A stretch of 64,000 bases of DNA from assembly GCF_020805785.1 (NCBI RefSeq), contig NZ_JAJGZV010000003.1, positions 519,632 through 583,631 of the forward strand, written 5' to 3'. Every line of letters begins with the position of its first letter. The stretch's first letter is position 1. The notes below the pieces were generated by a model that ran no database searches, was not told the origin of the DNA, and saw only the letters and a program-made list of their open reading frames with translations. This DNA is from Flavobacterium chungbukense. Its GTDB lineage: Bacteria; Bacteroidota; Bacteroidia; Flavobacteriales; Flavobacteriaceae. Shown one piece after another: positions 45,832 through 54,826 of this stretch. The translations under genes and the position numbers were made by a program.

Positions 45832-46746
45832 TTATTTCATGGCTTCAAATTTGTAGCCATTGAATAGTAATTTTGCTACAATTTGTTTTTCTAGTAAATC
45901 TTTATCTCCTTTAGAAAATGAAAGATTAATTTTTTCAGTGTCAGTAAGAGTTCCTTTTAAAGGGAAATATTTATTATCTGCTGTAATTATTTCGTCTTTA
46001 ATGTTTTTACCCGTTTTAGGATTAGCATAACCTGTTTTAGTAGCATACCATCCGCCAACTTCTCTTGTTTTTACTTGTTCTCTATTGTTATTATCTATAG
46101 TTGTAAATACTGAATTTACCATGTAAACTAAACTTGGCGGCCAGTTAGGCATAAATGTAATATTTTGTTTTACTACATTTCCAATTCTTACATAATCTTC
46201 AGCCATTCCGTTTTCTTTTAAAACTTCCTGTTTTTGGTAAATAACTCCGTCTGTTACTTTTATTTTTAAAGCTGCCATAGCATCCGCTTCAATTTTTAAC
46301 TGATCAACCGTTTTTTGATTGGCATCTGCAATTACTTTTTGAATATCAGTTGGTGTTCCGTTTATAAATTCTAAAACGCCTTTTTCATCAATTCCTGCAG
46401 AACTGATAAATTTATATTTGTCGTTACAAACACTGGCAACAATTGTTTTTTGAAAACTTAAACCTTGATCTTTACCATAGTCAATTACTTCATTTGTTTT
46501 ACTGTTGCTTAAATCAGTAAGTACAGACCAGTAAAGAGTAGACCCGTCAAGCATTAAAGCACTTTTTCTTTCAATTGAAAAGATAGGTCTGCTGTCTAAA
46601 GACAAGATTTTGTAATTTACTTTTACTTTGTCCAGAATGGCAACCTCGGTTCCATCAATGCTAATTTTGTCTTTTTTAAATTTAATGTCTTGTGCCACTG
46701 AGGTTAAGCCAGTAACCATCATTAAAGAAAGTAATAGATTTTTCAT
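45832..46746 (-). CDS. Exported hypothetical protein
   Basis: A 304-residue protein with a signal peptide (MKNLLLSLMMVTGLTSVAQ). It starts DIKFKKDKISIDGTEVAILDKVK, a pattern seen in Bacteroidota exported proteins of unknown function, then a charged middle segment (KVIADANQKTVDQLKIEADAM) and a C-terminal half with NGYKFEAMK at the end. No catalytic motif, lipobox or membrane helix was found. It is 52 bp after hemB and 10 bp before the cytochrome c gene on the same strand. No function can be assigned. Confidence 0.75.
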   Translation of the reverse strand: MKNLLLSLMMVTGLTSVAQDIKFKKDKISIDGTEVAILDKVKVNYKILSLDSRPIFSIERKSALMLDGSTLYWSVLTDLSNSKTNEVIDYGKDQGLSFQKTIVASVCNDKYKFISSAGIDEKGVLEFINGTPTDIQKVIADANQKTVDQLKIEADAMAALKIKVTDGVIYQKQEVLKENGMAEDYVRIGNVVKQNITFMPNWPPSLVYMVNSVFTTIDNNNREQVKTREVGGWYATKTGYANPKTGKNIKDEIITADNKYFPLKGTLTDTEKINLSFSKGDKDLLEKQIVAKLLFNGYKFEAMK

Positions 46747-46798
46747 ATATTATAGTTTAGATTTGTTGCGCTAAAATATATGTTTTTTTTGTAATTAA

Positions 46799-47791
46799 TT
46801 ACTTATTTAAAAATATTGCGGCTTCTTTTGCAAAATAAGTGGTTATGATGCTAGCACCAGCACGTTTGATGCAGTATAACTGCTCTATCATGATTTTGTC
46901 GTGATCTAACCATCCGCGTTCTGCAGCCGCTTTTACCATTGCATATTCGCCAGAAACTTGGTAAACAGATACAGGAACATTCACTTTATCTTTTATTTCA
47001 CGAACAATATCCAAATACGCAATTCCTGGTTTTACCATTACAATATCTGCACCTTCTTCGACATCTAATAATGCTTCACGAATTCCTTCGATTCGGTTAG
47101 CATAATCCATTTGATATGTTTTTTTATCCTTCGGAATATCTTTAGAGTCCACTGGAGCAGAATCTAATGCATCTCGGAAAGGACCGTAAAATGCCGAAGC
47201 ATATTTAGCACTATAACTCATAATTCCAACATTATGGTGTCCGTTTTCTTCTAATGCTTTTCTTATTGCCAAAACACGTCCATCCATCATATCGCTTGGT
47301 GCTACAAAATCGGCTCCAGCTTCTGCATGGCTTAAACTCATTCTTGTAAGAGCATCAACAGTTGGGTCGTTTAATAATTGACCTTTTTCGATGATTCCGT
47401 CGTGGCCATAAATCGAATACGGATCTAAAGCTACATCTGGCATCACAATCATTTCCGGAACTGCATCTTTAATCGCTCGAATTGTCTGCTGCATCAAACC
47501 GTCTTTGTTCCAAGCTTCTGTTCCTTTATTATCTTTTAAATGATCAGAAACTTTTACGTAAATATTTACCGCTCTAATTCCTAAATCCCAAGCTTCTTTT
47601 ACTTCTTTAATCGTGTTGTCTAAAGAATGGCGATAAATTCCAGGCATTGATGGAATAGCCGATTTTACATCTTTTCCTTCTGCAACAAACATAGGAAGCA
47701 TAAAATCTTGTGGACTTAAACTGGTTTCGCGAACTAAAGAACGGATAGATTCATTGGTTCTTAAACGGCGATTTCTTTGTAATGGAAACAT
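46799..47791 (-). CDS. hemB: Delta-aminolevulinic acid dehydratase (porphobilinogen synthase)
   Basis: A 330-residue cytoplasmic enzyme condensing two 5-aminolevulinates to porphobilinogen. The two active-site lysines are visible: Lys196 in MSYSAKYASAFYGPFRDA and the Schiff-base Lys254 in VMVKPGIAYLD. The metal region reads DVALDPYSIYGHDG, the magnesium-type sequence, not the cysteine-rich zinc type. The length is typical. The start is preceded by GATTTTA repeats. It is separated by about 5.7 kb from the main hem cluster. Confidence 0.97.
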   Translation of the reverse strand: MFPLQRNRRLRTNESIRSLVRETSLSPQDFMLPMFVAEGKDVKSAIPSMPGIYRHSLDNTIKEVKEAWDLGIRAVNIYVKVSDHLKDNKGTEAWNKDGLMQQTIRAIKDAVPEMIVMPDVALDPYSIYGHDGIIEKGQLLNDPTVDALTRMSLSHAEAGADFVAPSDMMDGRVLAIRKALEENGHHNVGIMSYSAKYASAFYGPFRDALDSAPVDSKDIPKDKKTYQMDYANRIEGIREALLDVEEGADIVMVKPGIAYLDIVREIKDKVNVPVSVYQVSGEYAMVKAAAERGWLDHDKIMIEQLYCIKRAGASIITTYFAKEAAIFLNK

Positions 47792-47800
47792 ATAGATTTA

Positions 47801-47821
47801 GATTTTAGATTTTAGATTTTA
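47801..47821. repeat. GATTTTA tandem repeat upstream of hemB
   Basis: Three perfect GATTTTA copies flanked by further partial GATTTA/GATT words just upstream of the hemB start. This word is a frequent low-complexity element between genes of this genome (also near 35436-35455). Confidence 0.6.
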
Positions 47822-48024
47822 GATTGATTGATCTTTGTATCTAAAAATGAAGTTGTATTTTGTTTTTTCTACTTTTTTGATAAGTGCTGCAAAGTTAAAG
47901 AAAAACGAACAGAATAAGGCGTTTAGCTTAGCAGAGAATCCGTTAATATTATCTAAAAATTTATTTTATTTATTGAGTTTAATCAAAATATGGTTTTTAA
48001 AATATTTCCATCTAAATTTGTGAA

Positions 48025-48657
48025 ATGAAGAAAATTCTCGCTTTATTTTGCTCTCTGATCTTAACGAGTTGTTTTGAGATTACAGAAAGAATCAAACATC
48101 ACGACGACCAAAGTGGTGAATATACTTTGATGGTCGATTTTTCGAAGTCTTGGTTTAAGACTAAATCAGCTATTTTTTTAGAAGAAGTCGATGGCGTTAA
48201 AATTCCGAACGAACAGGAAATTACTCAAAAATTGGAAGATTTTAAAAGTAAAGCTTTAAAAATTGACGGTATTTCAAACGTGACAACCAAAACCGATTTT
48301 AGCAATTATGTTTTCATTATCAAACTTAATTATGCGAACCTGAAAGCATTAAACGCGGTTGTAAACACCATCAACAATCAGCGCGATCAGATTCACTTTA
48401 GCGGAAGCGATAAAAATTTTCAACGAATCGCTTCTTATCCTATTCCAGAAAAAGTTGTAAATGACCCAAAGAAAAAGAAAGATCTGGAAGAAGCCAATAT
48501 TATTTCTATTTACACTTTCGATAAAGATATTTTGGCTGTTGATAATGTAAACAGTAAAATTTCAAAAAATAAGAAGACCGTTTTTTTAAAACAAAGCATG
48601 TATAGTGTTTTTAAAAAATCGGCTTTAATGAATAATACCATCCAATTAACGCCTTAA
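48025..48657 (+). CDS. Hypothetical lipoprotein
   Basis: A 210-residue predicted lipoprotein (MKKILALFCSLILTSC, Cys16). The mature part is about 195 residues, rich in short beta and alpha segments (GEYTLMVDFSKSWFKTK, DFSNYVFIIKLNYANLKALN). I do not recognise a family. TAAATTTG at 48013-48020 resembles the -7 motif but is only 4 bp before the ATG, so the transcript would be nearly leaderless if real. The stop is 2 bp before the next gene's start. Confidence 0.75.
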   Translation: MKKILALFCSLILTSCFEITERIKHHDDQSGEYTLMVDFSKSWFKTKSAIFLEEVDGVKIPNEQEITQKLEDFKSKALKIDGISNVTTKTDFSNYVFIIKLNYANLKALNAVVNTINNQRDQIHFSGSDKNFQRIASYPIPEKVVNDPKKKKDLEEANIISIYTFDKDILAVDNVNSKISKNKKTVFLKQSMYSVFKKSALMNNTIQLTP

Positions 48658-48659
48658 TT

Positions 48660-50552
48660 ATGAAACAATTTTATACTCTTTTTTTATTACTTGCTTTCTT
48701 CTTGAGTTTTGGTCAGGCAAGTCCAAACAAATACGATTACTTTGTGCAGTTTAACGGAAGTCAGCTTTCAAAAAAAGTCGGCATTGATGCCGTTTTAAAT
48801 CATCCAATTATTACGAAATACATTAGTAAAAAACCAGATTTTGATCTTCGTAAATACAATTCAATTATAAAATTAGACCAGAAAATTACCATTAGTGGAA
48901 ATTTCTTAGACAGTGTTCCCTATTATCAAGTTACCATTCCGATAAAAAATAAAGAAGCCGTTAGACAATATTTGGTTGAAAAACTTGGCGCAAAAGAAAA
49001 GGCAGATTCGATTGAAACGGGGTTAATTAAGGATTTTGGAAAATATGCTGTTTTTACTCCAAAAGATGTTAAAAAAACTTTTGCCTGGAATGATGGTTAT
49101 TTAGTGGTCTTTGAATTAACAAAAAGACTTCCTCACAAATCGTATGATCTTGCAGATTATTCGGTAGATAATGATACACTTCCAGTTGAAAGTACTTATG
49201 AAGAAGCAGTTGTAGTAGAAGCTCCACAGGTGTATGGAGTTCCAGAAGTACCAAATTCGCCAAAAATAACAGAGCCATCTGCCAAGCACAATGAACCAAT
49301 AATGGCTGATGTGCCTGCAGTGCCAATAGATGCTGGTGAGGAGGACTATTTGTATGATGGAAACCCTTTTGCGGAACATACAGCAGAGCAGATAGAATTT
49401 GATAGAAAATTAGCTCAGCAACAAAGTGAAATTATTAAAAGCTTATTTGAAAATGGTTTTACTGCACCAAATTCTGCAAAAATAAATGAGCAGGCAGATA
49501 TTTCGATTTGGGTAGATTATGGCGGTGCAATTTCAAGTTTGTATTCCATGTATAATTATCCTTTTTCGATATTCGGCGGGTATAATAAATTTCTTCCGAT
49601 GCAGAAGAATTTCGGGAATTTTGTAAAAGGAATAAATCTAGATTTTTATTTTGATAATGATAATGCCAGAATTGAAGAAGTGGTTGAATATTCTAAAGAG
49701 ATTGCAGACGTAGTAAGCAAAATTGGGAATAGAAAAATCAACAAAAACATTTTCAATTATTTTCCATCAGAAAAACCATTGGGATATATGTCTTATCACA
49801 TTAATACAAAAGCAGCTCTTGAAAACATTCCGTCATTAATGAGCGAAATGTTTCAGAATCCCAGTTTCGGAAAAGAAGATGTAACAGTAATTACCGATTT
49901 AATTTCTACTATAGTTGATGAAGAAGCAACTGCAAAACTTTTTGATGGTGATTTAAGCGCTTTTTTATATGATGTGAAAGATGTTGAGGTTATGACCAAA
50001 AAGTACGGTTATGATGAAAATTACGAAGAAAAAGTAACTGAGGAGAAAGTAAAAAAATCAATTCCGTTATTTTCTGTAATTTTCACTTCAACTCATCCGA
50101 CATTCGGAGATAAACTTTTGCAATTGGGCGTTCGCAAAAAAGTATTAGTTCAAAATGGAAACTATTATCAGATTATTGGACCAAAAGAATATGGCGATCT
50201 TTTTATTCTAAAAGAAAAAGATGTTGTAGTGGTATCGAATACAAAAGATTATTTTAAATCTGGAAATGGCTCTTTTGTAAGTGAAACGAAAAAAGATTTG
50301 AGCAAAAACAGCTTATACGGAAAACTCAGTATTGCACAAACGGTAAAAGCGTTTGGTCAGAATGCAAAAGAAGAAGATTTGAAACGATTCAATAGAATTT
50401 CAACTCAGTTTTCAGACATAGCAATGGAAGCGCCTAAAAAGTTAATTGACAATAAATTTAAATTTGTCTTGAAGTTAAACTCTTTAAAGTCTGATAAAAA
50501 TATTATTTTACAAACATTAGATTTAGCAGACGAAATGATGAATTCAAAATAA
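48660..50552 (+). CDS. Exported hypothetical protein (about 630 residues)
   Basis: A 630-residue protein with a signal peptide (MKQFYTLFLLLAFFLSFGQA). It has two folded halves joined by an acidic, Pro-rich, low-complexity linker (about 170-240, with APQVYGVPEVPNSPKITEP). The C-terminal half has FVLKLNSLKSDKNIILQTLDLADEMM at the end. It loosely recalls DUF4836-type Bacteroidota proteins in layout, but I cannot support that assignment. It is coupled to the lipoprotein gene (2-bp gap), so the pair probably acts together in the envelope. Confidence 0.72.
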   Translation: MKQFYTLFLLLAFFLSFGQASPNKYDYFVQFNGSQLSKKVGIDAVLNHPIITKYISKKPDFDLRKYNSIIKLDQKITISGNFLDSVPYYQVTIPIKNKEAVRQYLVEKLGAKEKADSIETGLIKDFGKYAVFTPKDVKKTFAWNDGYLVVFELTKRLPHKSYDLADYSVDNDTLPVESTYEEAVVVEAPQVYGVPEVPNSPKITEPSAKHNEPIMADVPAVPIDAGEEDYLYDGNPFAEHTAEQIEFDRKLAQQQSEIIKSLFENGFTAPNSAKINEQADISIWVDYGGAISSLYSMYNYPFSIFGGYNKFLPMQKNFGNFVKGINLDFYFDNDNARIEEVVEYSKEIADVVSKIGNRKINKNIFNYFPSEKPLGYMSYHINTKAALENIPSLMSEMFQNPSFGKEDVTVITDLISTIVDEEATAKLFDGDLSAFLYDVKDVEVMTKKYGYDENYEEKVTEEKVKKSIPLFSVIFTSTHPTFGDKLLQLGVRKKVLVQNGNYYQIIGPKEYGDLFILKEKDVVVVSNTKDYFKSGNGSFVSETKKDLSKNSLYGKLSIAQTVKAFGQNAKEEDLKRFNRISTQFSDIAMEAPKKLIDNKFKFVLKLNSLKSDKNIILQTLDLADEMMNSK

Positions 50553-50567
50553 AGAAATTTAAAAGGC

Positions 50568-50602
50568 AAAATCCCCGAAATCTACATTTTGGGGATTTTT
50601 TT
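50568..50602. terminator. Intrinsic terminator between convergent genes
   Basis: AAAATCCCC (50568-50576) pairs with GGGGATTTT (50591-50599), followed by TTT. It lies between the convergent 630-residue protein gene and the aldolase gene and could serve both. Confidence 0.8.
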
Positions 50603-50622
50603 ATGCAGTAAGAAAGCATTTT

Positions 50623-51519
50623 TTAAGTAATCGAAGCTTTATAAATATCTTTAATAGTTTCGCCAAGGACAGCATTAAAATCGCTATCAGATTGACCAGC
50701 GCTAAGACCTTCTGAAAGTGCTCTAGAAAAACTAGCAATTAAGCCGTTGTTCTGAGCCAATTTGATGTTTGCTTCTTCTCGAGAATATCCGCCAGACAAT
50801 GCCACAACCCGAACCACATGCGGATCTGTGATTAATTGGCTGTAAAAATTATTGACAGTCGGAATAGACAATTTCAGCATTACTCTGACATCTTTGTCTA
50901 GAGAATGGAGTTGTTTTATGATTTCTTCTTTGAGAATTTGTTCTGATTTTTCTTTATCAGCACTATAAATATCAACTTCAGGTTCAATAATCGGAATCAA
51001 TCCTTTTTCGAAAATTTGCAGACCGACCCTAAATTGCTGTTCTACAATATCACGAATTCCGTCAGGATTGGCTTCTTTAATTACAGAACGCATTTTAGTT
51101 CCAAAAACATTTCTTTCTACGGCTCTGTTTAGTAATTCGTCTAAATTTGGAATAGGTTTCATCAATTGAACGCCGCTGGCGACATCAGCTAATCCTTTGT
51201 CTACTTTTAAGAAAGGAACAATATTTTTCTTTTCCCATAAATAATCAGCAGTCCATTGATTGTCAATTTTGCGGTCCATTGTGTTTTCAAACAAAATAGC
51301 GCCAAGAATATATTCGGGGTCAAAAGCTGGACTTTTAATAATTCTGGTTCTCATTTCATGCACAAGCGTGTACATTTCTTCATCGTTAGAATAGCTGTTT
51401 TCTTCAACGCCGTATTGTGATAATGCTTTTGGTGTACTTCCGCCACTTTGATCCAATGCTGCGATAAATCCTTTTCCAAAATGCATTCGATCTAATTGCT
51501 CTTTGTTCACATTTGCCAT
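50623..51519 (-). CDS. Class I fructose-bisphosphate aldolase
   Basis: A 298-residue Schiff-base aldolase splitting fructose 1,6-bisphosphate to dihydroxyacetone phosphate and glyceraldehyde 3-phosphate. Conserved features: [14 protein letters not shown] near the N-terminus, [20 protein letters not shown] and [10 protein letters not shown] with the active-site Lys216. The ATG at 51519 gives the usual length (about 296 in homologues); an in-frame ATG 10 codons upstream would add [10 protein letters not shown], which the family lacks. It is a glycolysis companion to the pgk gene elsewhere in the window. Confidence 0.93.
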   Translation of the reverse strand: MANVNKEQLDRMHFGKGFIAALDQSGGSTPKALSQYGVEENSYSNDEEMYTLVHEMRTRIIKSPAFDPEYILGAILFENTMDRKIDNQWTADYLWEKKNIVPFLKVDKGLADVASGVQLMKPIPNLDELLNRAVERNVFGTKMRSVIKEANPDGIRDIVEQQFRVGLQIFEKGLIPIIEPEVDIYSADKEKSEQILKEEIIKQLHSLDKDVRVMLKLSIPTVNNFYSQLITDPHVVRVVALSGGYSREEANIKLAQNNGLIASFSRALSEGLSAGQSDSDFNAVLGETIKDIYKASIT

Positions 51520-51598
51520 AATAATGAATTTTAGTTTTTGTAAATCCATCTAATTTAAGCAATTTTCACAACTTATTGATTATGAGTCTGTAGATTTC

Positions 51599-52537
51599 TT
51601 ATAGTCCAATTTTCTCATTTACTTTATCGTAGACTTCTTTTACTTTTTTGGGAGGATCAAATCTATAGCCAGCAGAAAGTTTTAAGGTTGCAATATGATC
51701 ATTTAATCTGGGATCAACTTTGTCATCTTGCGCAAAACTTATGGTATTTAGCGTTGCAAAAGCAAAGAATCGGTCTTTATTATAAGCTAATTTTAAATTG
51801 AAATCTGCCTGATACAAAGCTGAAGTTTCTTTATCAATCACATTTAATCCGGCGCCTAAAGCAAGTCCTGCTCCAATCAAAACCCGATCACTGATAACGA
51901 AATTATAAAAATAGGAGGGAGCGAGTGTGAATACATAAATGTCTCCAGGCGATGAATCTTTTGTGTTTACATCCAAATTCGTGTAATAAAATGAGAAGGT
52001 CGGAATAAAACTTCCAGAACTTTTGGTCTGCCATTCGTTTTGACTTACCAATGTTTTAAAAGAAAATTTATCATTGAAAACGTAAGCTGTAGATCCGCCG
52101 ATTTTCATAGTCCGCATATCTGGCAGCTGTGCCGTAAAATTATCTTCGCTTATATAAAAGCCCTTTTGATTGATGAAAGTGAACGACTGCATCCATTTTT
52201 TGAAATAAAAACGGGTATTAAAATTAAAATGTTTGGAATGCGAATCGCCTTTATTCTGACTCAGAAATTTGGGAGCAAAACCAATACCCACATCAATGAT
52301 TTTATAATTTAAGTTGAAACCAATCTGTTCTCTTCGATTCGGAATTAGGTTAAAATACATTTCGTTTTCCGGATTATCCGAAGCAATCTGAAAACTATTG
52401 GAAGTGTCTAAATAATAAACGCTTGCCGTAATTTTATCGCTGTAGGATTTAAAATAAGTATTTTGCAAGGAATCATTTTGGGCGAAACACCCAAAAATGC
52501 TGATGAAGAATGTGATATAAATGAGTTTTAAAGCCAT
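51599..52537 (-). CDS. DUF4421 family outer-membrane protein
   Basis: A 312-residue protein with a signal peptide (MALKLIYITFFISIFGCFAQ) and a body of amphipathic beta strands (for example FNLNYKIIDVGIGFAPKF, FKTLVSQNEWQTK, KLSAGYRFDPPKKVKEVY) that fit an outer-membrane barrel; the pattern is that of DUF4421 (Bacteroidota only). Function is not known. Its start codon is 16 bp from a REP-like module (52554-52618), so its 5' region carries that repeat. It is read toward the aldolase gene with an 80-bp gap. Confidence 0.78.
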   Translation of the reverse strand: MALKLIYITFFISIFGCFAQNDSLQNTYFKSYSDKITASVYYLDTSNSFQIASDNPENEMYFNLIPNRREQIGFNLNYKIIDVGIGFAPKFLSQNKGDSHSKHFNFNTRFYFKKWMQSFTFINQKGFYISEDNFTAQLPDMRTMKIGGSTAYVFNDKFSFKTLVSQNEWQTKSSGSFIPTFSFYYTNLDVNTKDSSPGDIYVFTLAPSYFYNFVISDRVLIGAGLALGAGLNVIDKETSALYQADFNLKLAYNKDRFFAFATLNTISFAQDDKVDPRLNDHIATLKLSAGYRFDPPKKVKEVYDKVNEKIGL

Positions 52538-52553
52538 GTTTTATTTAAAAAAT

Positions 52554-52618
52554 GCTTCGGAGAAGCAAAATATTTATAGCAATTAAATGACCGAATAAGA
52601 TTAAAGCTCCAGCGGAGC
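52554..52618. repeat. REP-like module at the 3' end of the transposase gene
   Basis: GCTTC-GGA-GAAGC (52554-52566), AAATATTTATAGC (52568-52580), then GCTCC-AGC-GGAGC (52606-52618). The second hairpin ends 9 bp from the transposase stop codon. Spacing between the hairpins is 39 nt, the same as in the modules at 21.6 kb. Confidence 0.88.
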
Positions 52619-52627
52619 GGCACAAAT

Positions 52628-53086
52628 TTAAACTTCTTCAAAAAGATATTCATTTTTGAAATCAATATTGAATAATTTTAAAAATGTGATATACTCTTCT
52701 TTGAACGTTTTTGTTTTATGATGTTGTTCCTGATTTTCAATATATTTGATAACGTTGGTTAATTGTGAATGACTATAGGAAAAAGCACCAAAACCTGTCT
52801 GCCATTCAAATTTTCCATTTATCCATTTTTGTTCATTTATGAATTTAGATGAACTTGATTTAATATCTCTTACTAAATCAGATAGTGAAATATTAGGTTT
52901 TATTCCAACTAAGATATGAATATGATCTGGCATTCCGTTAATTGCAATCAATTTTTGTTTTTGATTGGTAATAATTCCAGTAATGTATTTGTAAATTTCA
53001 TCTTTCCATATTTTAGAAATTAGGTTTTGTCTTCCTTTTACAGCAAAAACGATTTGAATGTACAATTGAGAATAAGTATCAGCCAT
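52628..53086 (-). CDS. Y1 (HUH) transposase, IS200/IS605 TnpA-like, possibly a REP-associated transposase (RAYT)
   Basis: A 152-residue Y1 tyrosine transposase (Y1_Tnp, PF01797). The HUH motif is HIH at 55-57 in NGMPDHIHILVG. The likely nucleophile is Tyr115 in VIKYIENQ, with Gln119 four residues on, as in IS200 TnpA. The frame is complete, so the protein looks active. The family cuts and joins single-stranded DNA at hairpins. Here the gene is surrounded by paired-hairpin modules on both sides and no TnpB was found. That arrangement resembles REP/RAYT systems; it could also be a simple IS200-like element. Which is true needs comparison with other copies in the genome. Confidence 0.88.
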   Translation of the reverse strand: MADTYSQLYIQIVFAVKGRQNLISKIWKDEIYKYITGIITNQKQKLIAINGMPDHIHILVGIKPNISLSDLVRDIKSSSSKFINEQKWINGKFEWQTGFGAFSYSHSQLTNVIKYIENQEQHHKTKTFKEEYITFLKLFNIDFKNEYLFEEV

Positions 53087-53176
53087 ATTTTTAATTAAAA
53101 TTATTAAAAAGTAAATCTAGTTAATAAATTTAAATTGTAAGATAAATATTTCTTTTTTATGTGAGATAAATATGCC

Positions 53177-53326
53177 GCCCCTCTGGGGCTCTATCTTGGT
53201 TGGTGTTAAATCATGCTATAAATATTTGGCTTCTCCGAAGCCAATGTAGATTAAAAAAAATGGCTTCGGAGAAGCCAAATATTTATAGCAAAAAATTATA
53301 TTGAGGTTTCGAAGCTCCAGCGGAGC
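53177..53326. repeat. REP-like modules, head to head
   Basis: Inverted module: GCCCC-TCT-GGGGC (53177-53189), then GCTATAAATATTT and GGCTTC-TCC-GAAGCC (53228-53242). Forward module: GGCTTC-GGA-GAAGCC (53262-53276), AAATATTTATAGC, then GCTCC-AGC-GGAGC (53314-53326). Hairpin spacing is 37-38 nt. Together with the next module they fill the 408-bp stretch upstream of the transposase gene; nothing coding was seen there. Confidence 0.88.
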
Positions 53327-53405
53327 GAAATAGGATATTAAAATTCGGTTTTGTTTGTTTCCTTATCTAATGAGATTATTTTAGGAAATTTCAAGATAAA
53401 AAAAA

Positions 53406-53456
53406 CAGCTTCGAAGAAGCTGAATATTTATAATATGTTCAAAAGCTCCAGCGGAG
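53406..53456. repeat. REP-like module, shortened spacing
   Basis: AGCTTC-GAA-GAAGCT (53406-53420), AATATTTATAAT, then GCTCC-AGC-GGAGC (53444-53456). The hairpins are 23 nt apart, shorter than the 37-39 nt of the other copies. It lies 39 bp from the hemF stop. Confidence 0.82.
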
Positions 53457-53494
53457 CAACATATAATATTATATGGAAAACAATTTAGAATAAA

Positions 53495-54397
53495 CTAAAC
53501 CCAATCAATCGGGTTCTGCAATGCTTTTACCAATTTCTCTTCTTCACTTCCTGCTTCTGGGTGATGATCATAAACCCATTGCACATGCGGAGGCAAACTC
53601 ATTAAAATACTCTCGATTCTTCCATTGGTTTTTAAGCCGAATAAAGTTCCTTTATCATGAACCAAATTAAATTCAACATAGCGACCACGACGAATTTCCT
53701 GCCATGTTCTTTGTTCTGGAGTATAATCTAAATTTTTTCTTCTTTCCACAATCGGAACATAGGCTTGCAAAAAACTATTGCCAACTTCGGTTACAAAGTC
53801 ATACCAATTTTCCATTGACATTTCATCATTTGCTTTGCAATAATCAAAGAATAAACCGCCAAGTCCGCGGGCTTCATTACGATGTGCGTTCCAAAAATAC
53901 GAATCACATTGTTTTTTATATTTCGGATAAAACTCTGGATTGTGTTTATCGCAAGCTGTTTTACAAGTTTGATGAAAGTGTTTTGCATCTTCTTCAAACA
54001 AATAATAAGGCGTTAAATCCTGTCCGCCGCCGAACCATTGCTGAATGACATTTCCAGCTTCATCATACATTTCAAAATAACGCCAATTGGCATGAACAGT
54101 TGGAACCATTGGGTTTTTCGGATGAATGACCAAACTTAATCCGCAGGCAAAAAAATCGGCTTCGCCAACACCAAACATTTTTTGCATCGTTTCCGGAAGT
54201 TTTCCGTGAACAGCAGAAATGTTTACACCGCCTTTTTCGAAAACAGTTCCGTTTTCAATAACGCGAGTTCTTCCGCCACCGCCTTCTGGACGTTTCCATA
54301 AATCTTCACGGAATTTTGCTGTTCCGTCAACAGTTTCTAATCCAGTGCAGATTTGATCTTGTAATTGTTGTATGTAGGCGTAAAATTTATCTTTCAT
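53495..54397 (-). CDS. hemF: Oxygen-dependent coproporphyrinogen III oxidase
   Basis: A 300-residue cytoplasmic enzyme that converts coproporphyrinogen III to protoporphyrinogen IX by two O2-dependent decarboxylations. Motifs: WKRPEGGGGRTRVIENG, VHANWRYFE, WFGGGQDLTPYYLFEEDAKHFH and RRGRYVEFNLVHDKGTLFGL, then a C-terminal SLPPHVQWVYDHHPEAGSEE. All match HemF. It is the last gene of the hemE-unknown-unknown-hemF run on the minus strand (3-bp gap to the previous gene). Confidence 0.98.
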   Translation of the reverse strand: MKDKFYAYIQQLQDQICTGLETVDGTAKFREDLWKRPEGGGGRTRVIENGTVFEKGGVNISAVHGKLPETMQKMFGVGEADFFACGLSLVIHPKNPMVPTVHANWRYFEMYDEAGNVIQQWFGGGQDLTPYYLFEEDAKHFHQTCKTACDKHNPEFYPKYKKQCDSYFWNAHRNEARGLGGLFFDYCKANDEMSMENWYDFVTEVGNSFLQAYVPIVERRKNLDYTPEQRTWQEIRRGRYVEFNLVHDKGTLFGLKTNGRIESILMSLPPHVQWVYDHHPEAGSEEEKLVKALQNPIDWV

Positions 54398-54400
54398 GTC

Positions 54401-54826
54401 TTAATTTTCATTTTCTGGTATAGTATCATGATACTTGAATGCAACATTCATATCAATTACTATTGTAGTATCTTTTTTAAAGATTTTTACAAATCTTGAA
54501 TTTACTTTTTTAAATAGCGAATCTCCTATTTCAGCTTTTTCCCAAAGAACAGGATAAACATATATTGGAGTCGAATCTTTTAGAATAAATTTTTGAGACA
54601 TATGGTTATGTTTATCTAGAAATTTTTTCACAATTATCCCAGAAAAATTTTCATGAAACATTTCCTTATATGCTTCTTTACTAATTTTGGCTTCATTTGA
54701 AAAATAAGAACAAGTACTAACAAATACCGCAAAAAACACCATTACAAAAAAACCTTGGTATAATGGATTCAATTTTTCAAAATTAAAATCAGCAATATCG
54801 TTTAAAATTTTTTCTAAATAACTCAT
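54401..54826 (-). CDS. Hypothetical membrane protein between hemE and hemF
   Basis: A 141-residue protein with one membrane helix (about 26-42, GFFVMVFFAVFVSTCSYF) and a C-terminal soluble part with strands (FILKDSTPIYVYPVLWEKAEIGDSLFKK). It overlaps the upstream gene by 4 bp (ATGA) and ends 3 bp before hemF. I do not recognise it. Its place inside the heme operon suggests, but does not prove, a related role. Confidence 0.7.
   Translation of the reverse strand: MSYLEKILNDIADFNFEKLNPLYQGFFVMVFFAVFVSTCSYFSNEAKISKEAYKEMFHENFSGIIVKKFLDKHNHMSQKFILKDSTPIYVYPVLWEKAEIGDSLFKKVNSRFVKIFKKDTTIVIDMNVAFKYHDTIPENEN

Noticed and set aside
47835..48023. 62-codon frame before the lipoprotein gene
   Set aside because: TTG start, Lys/Leu/Phe-rich translation of an AT-rich spacer, no family or ribosome binding site; it overlaps the presumed promoter region.
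52628..53086. Classical IS200 element with defined ends
   Set aside because: Ends could not be defined: the flanking hairpins are repeated several times and also occur 31 kb away without a transposase. The reading as a REP-type system is preferred but not proven.
53704..54048. 114-codon plus-strand frame over hemF
   Set aside because: Shadow of hemF; the hemF motifs on the other strand are unambiguous.
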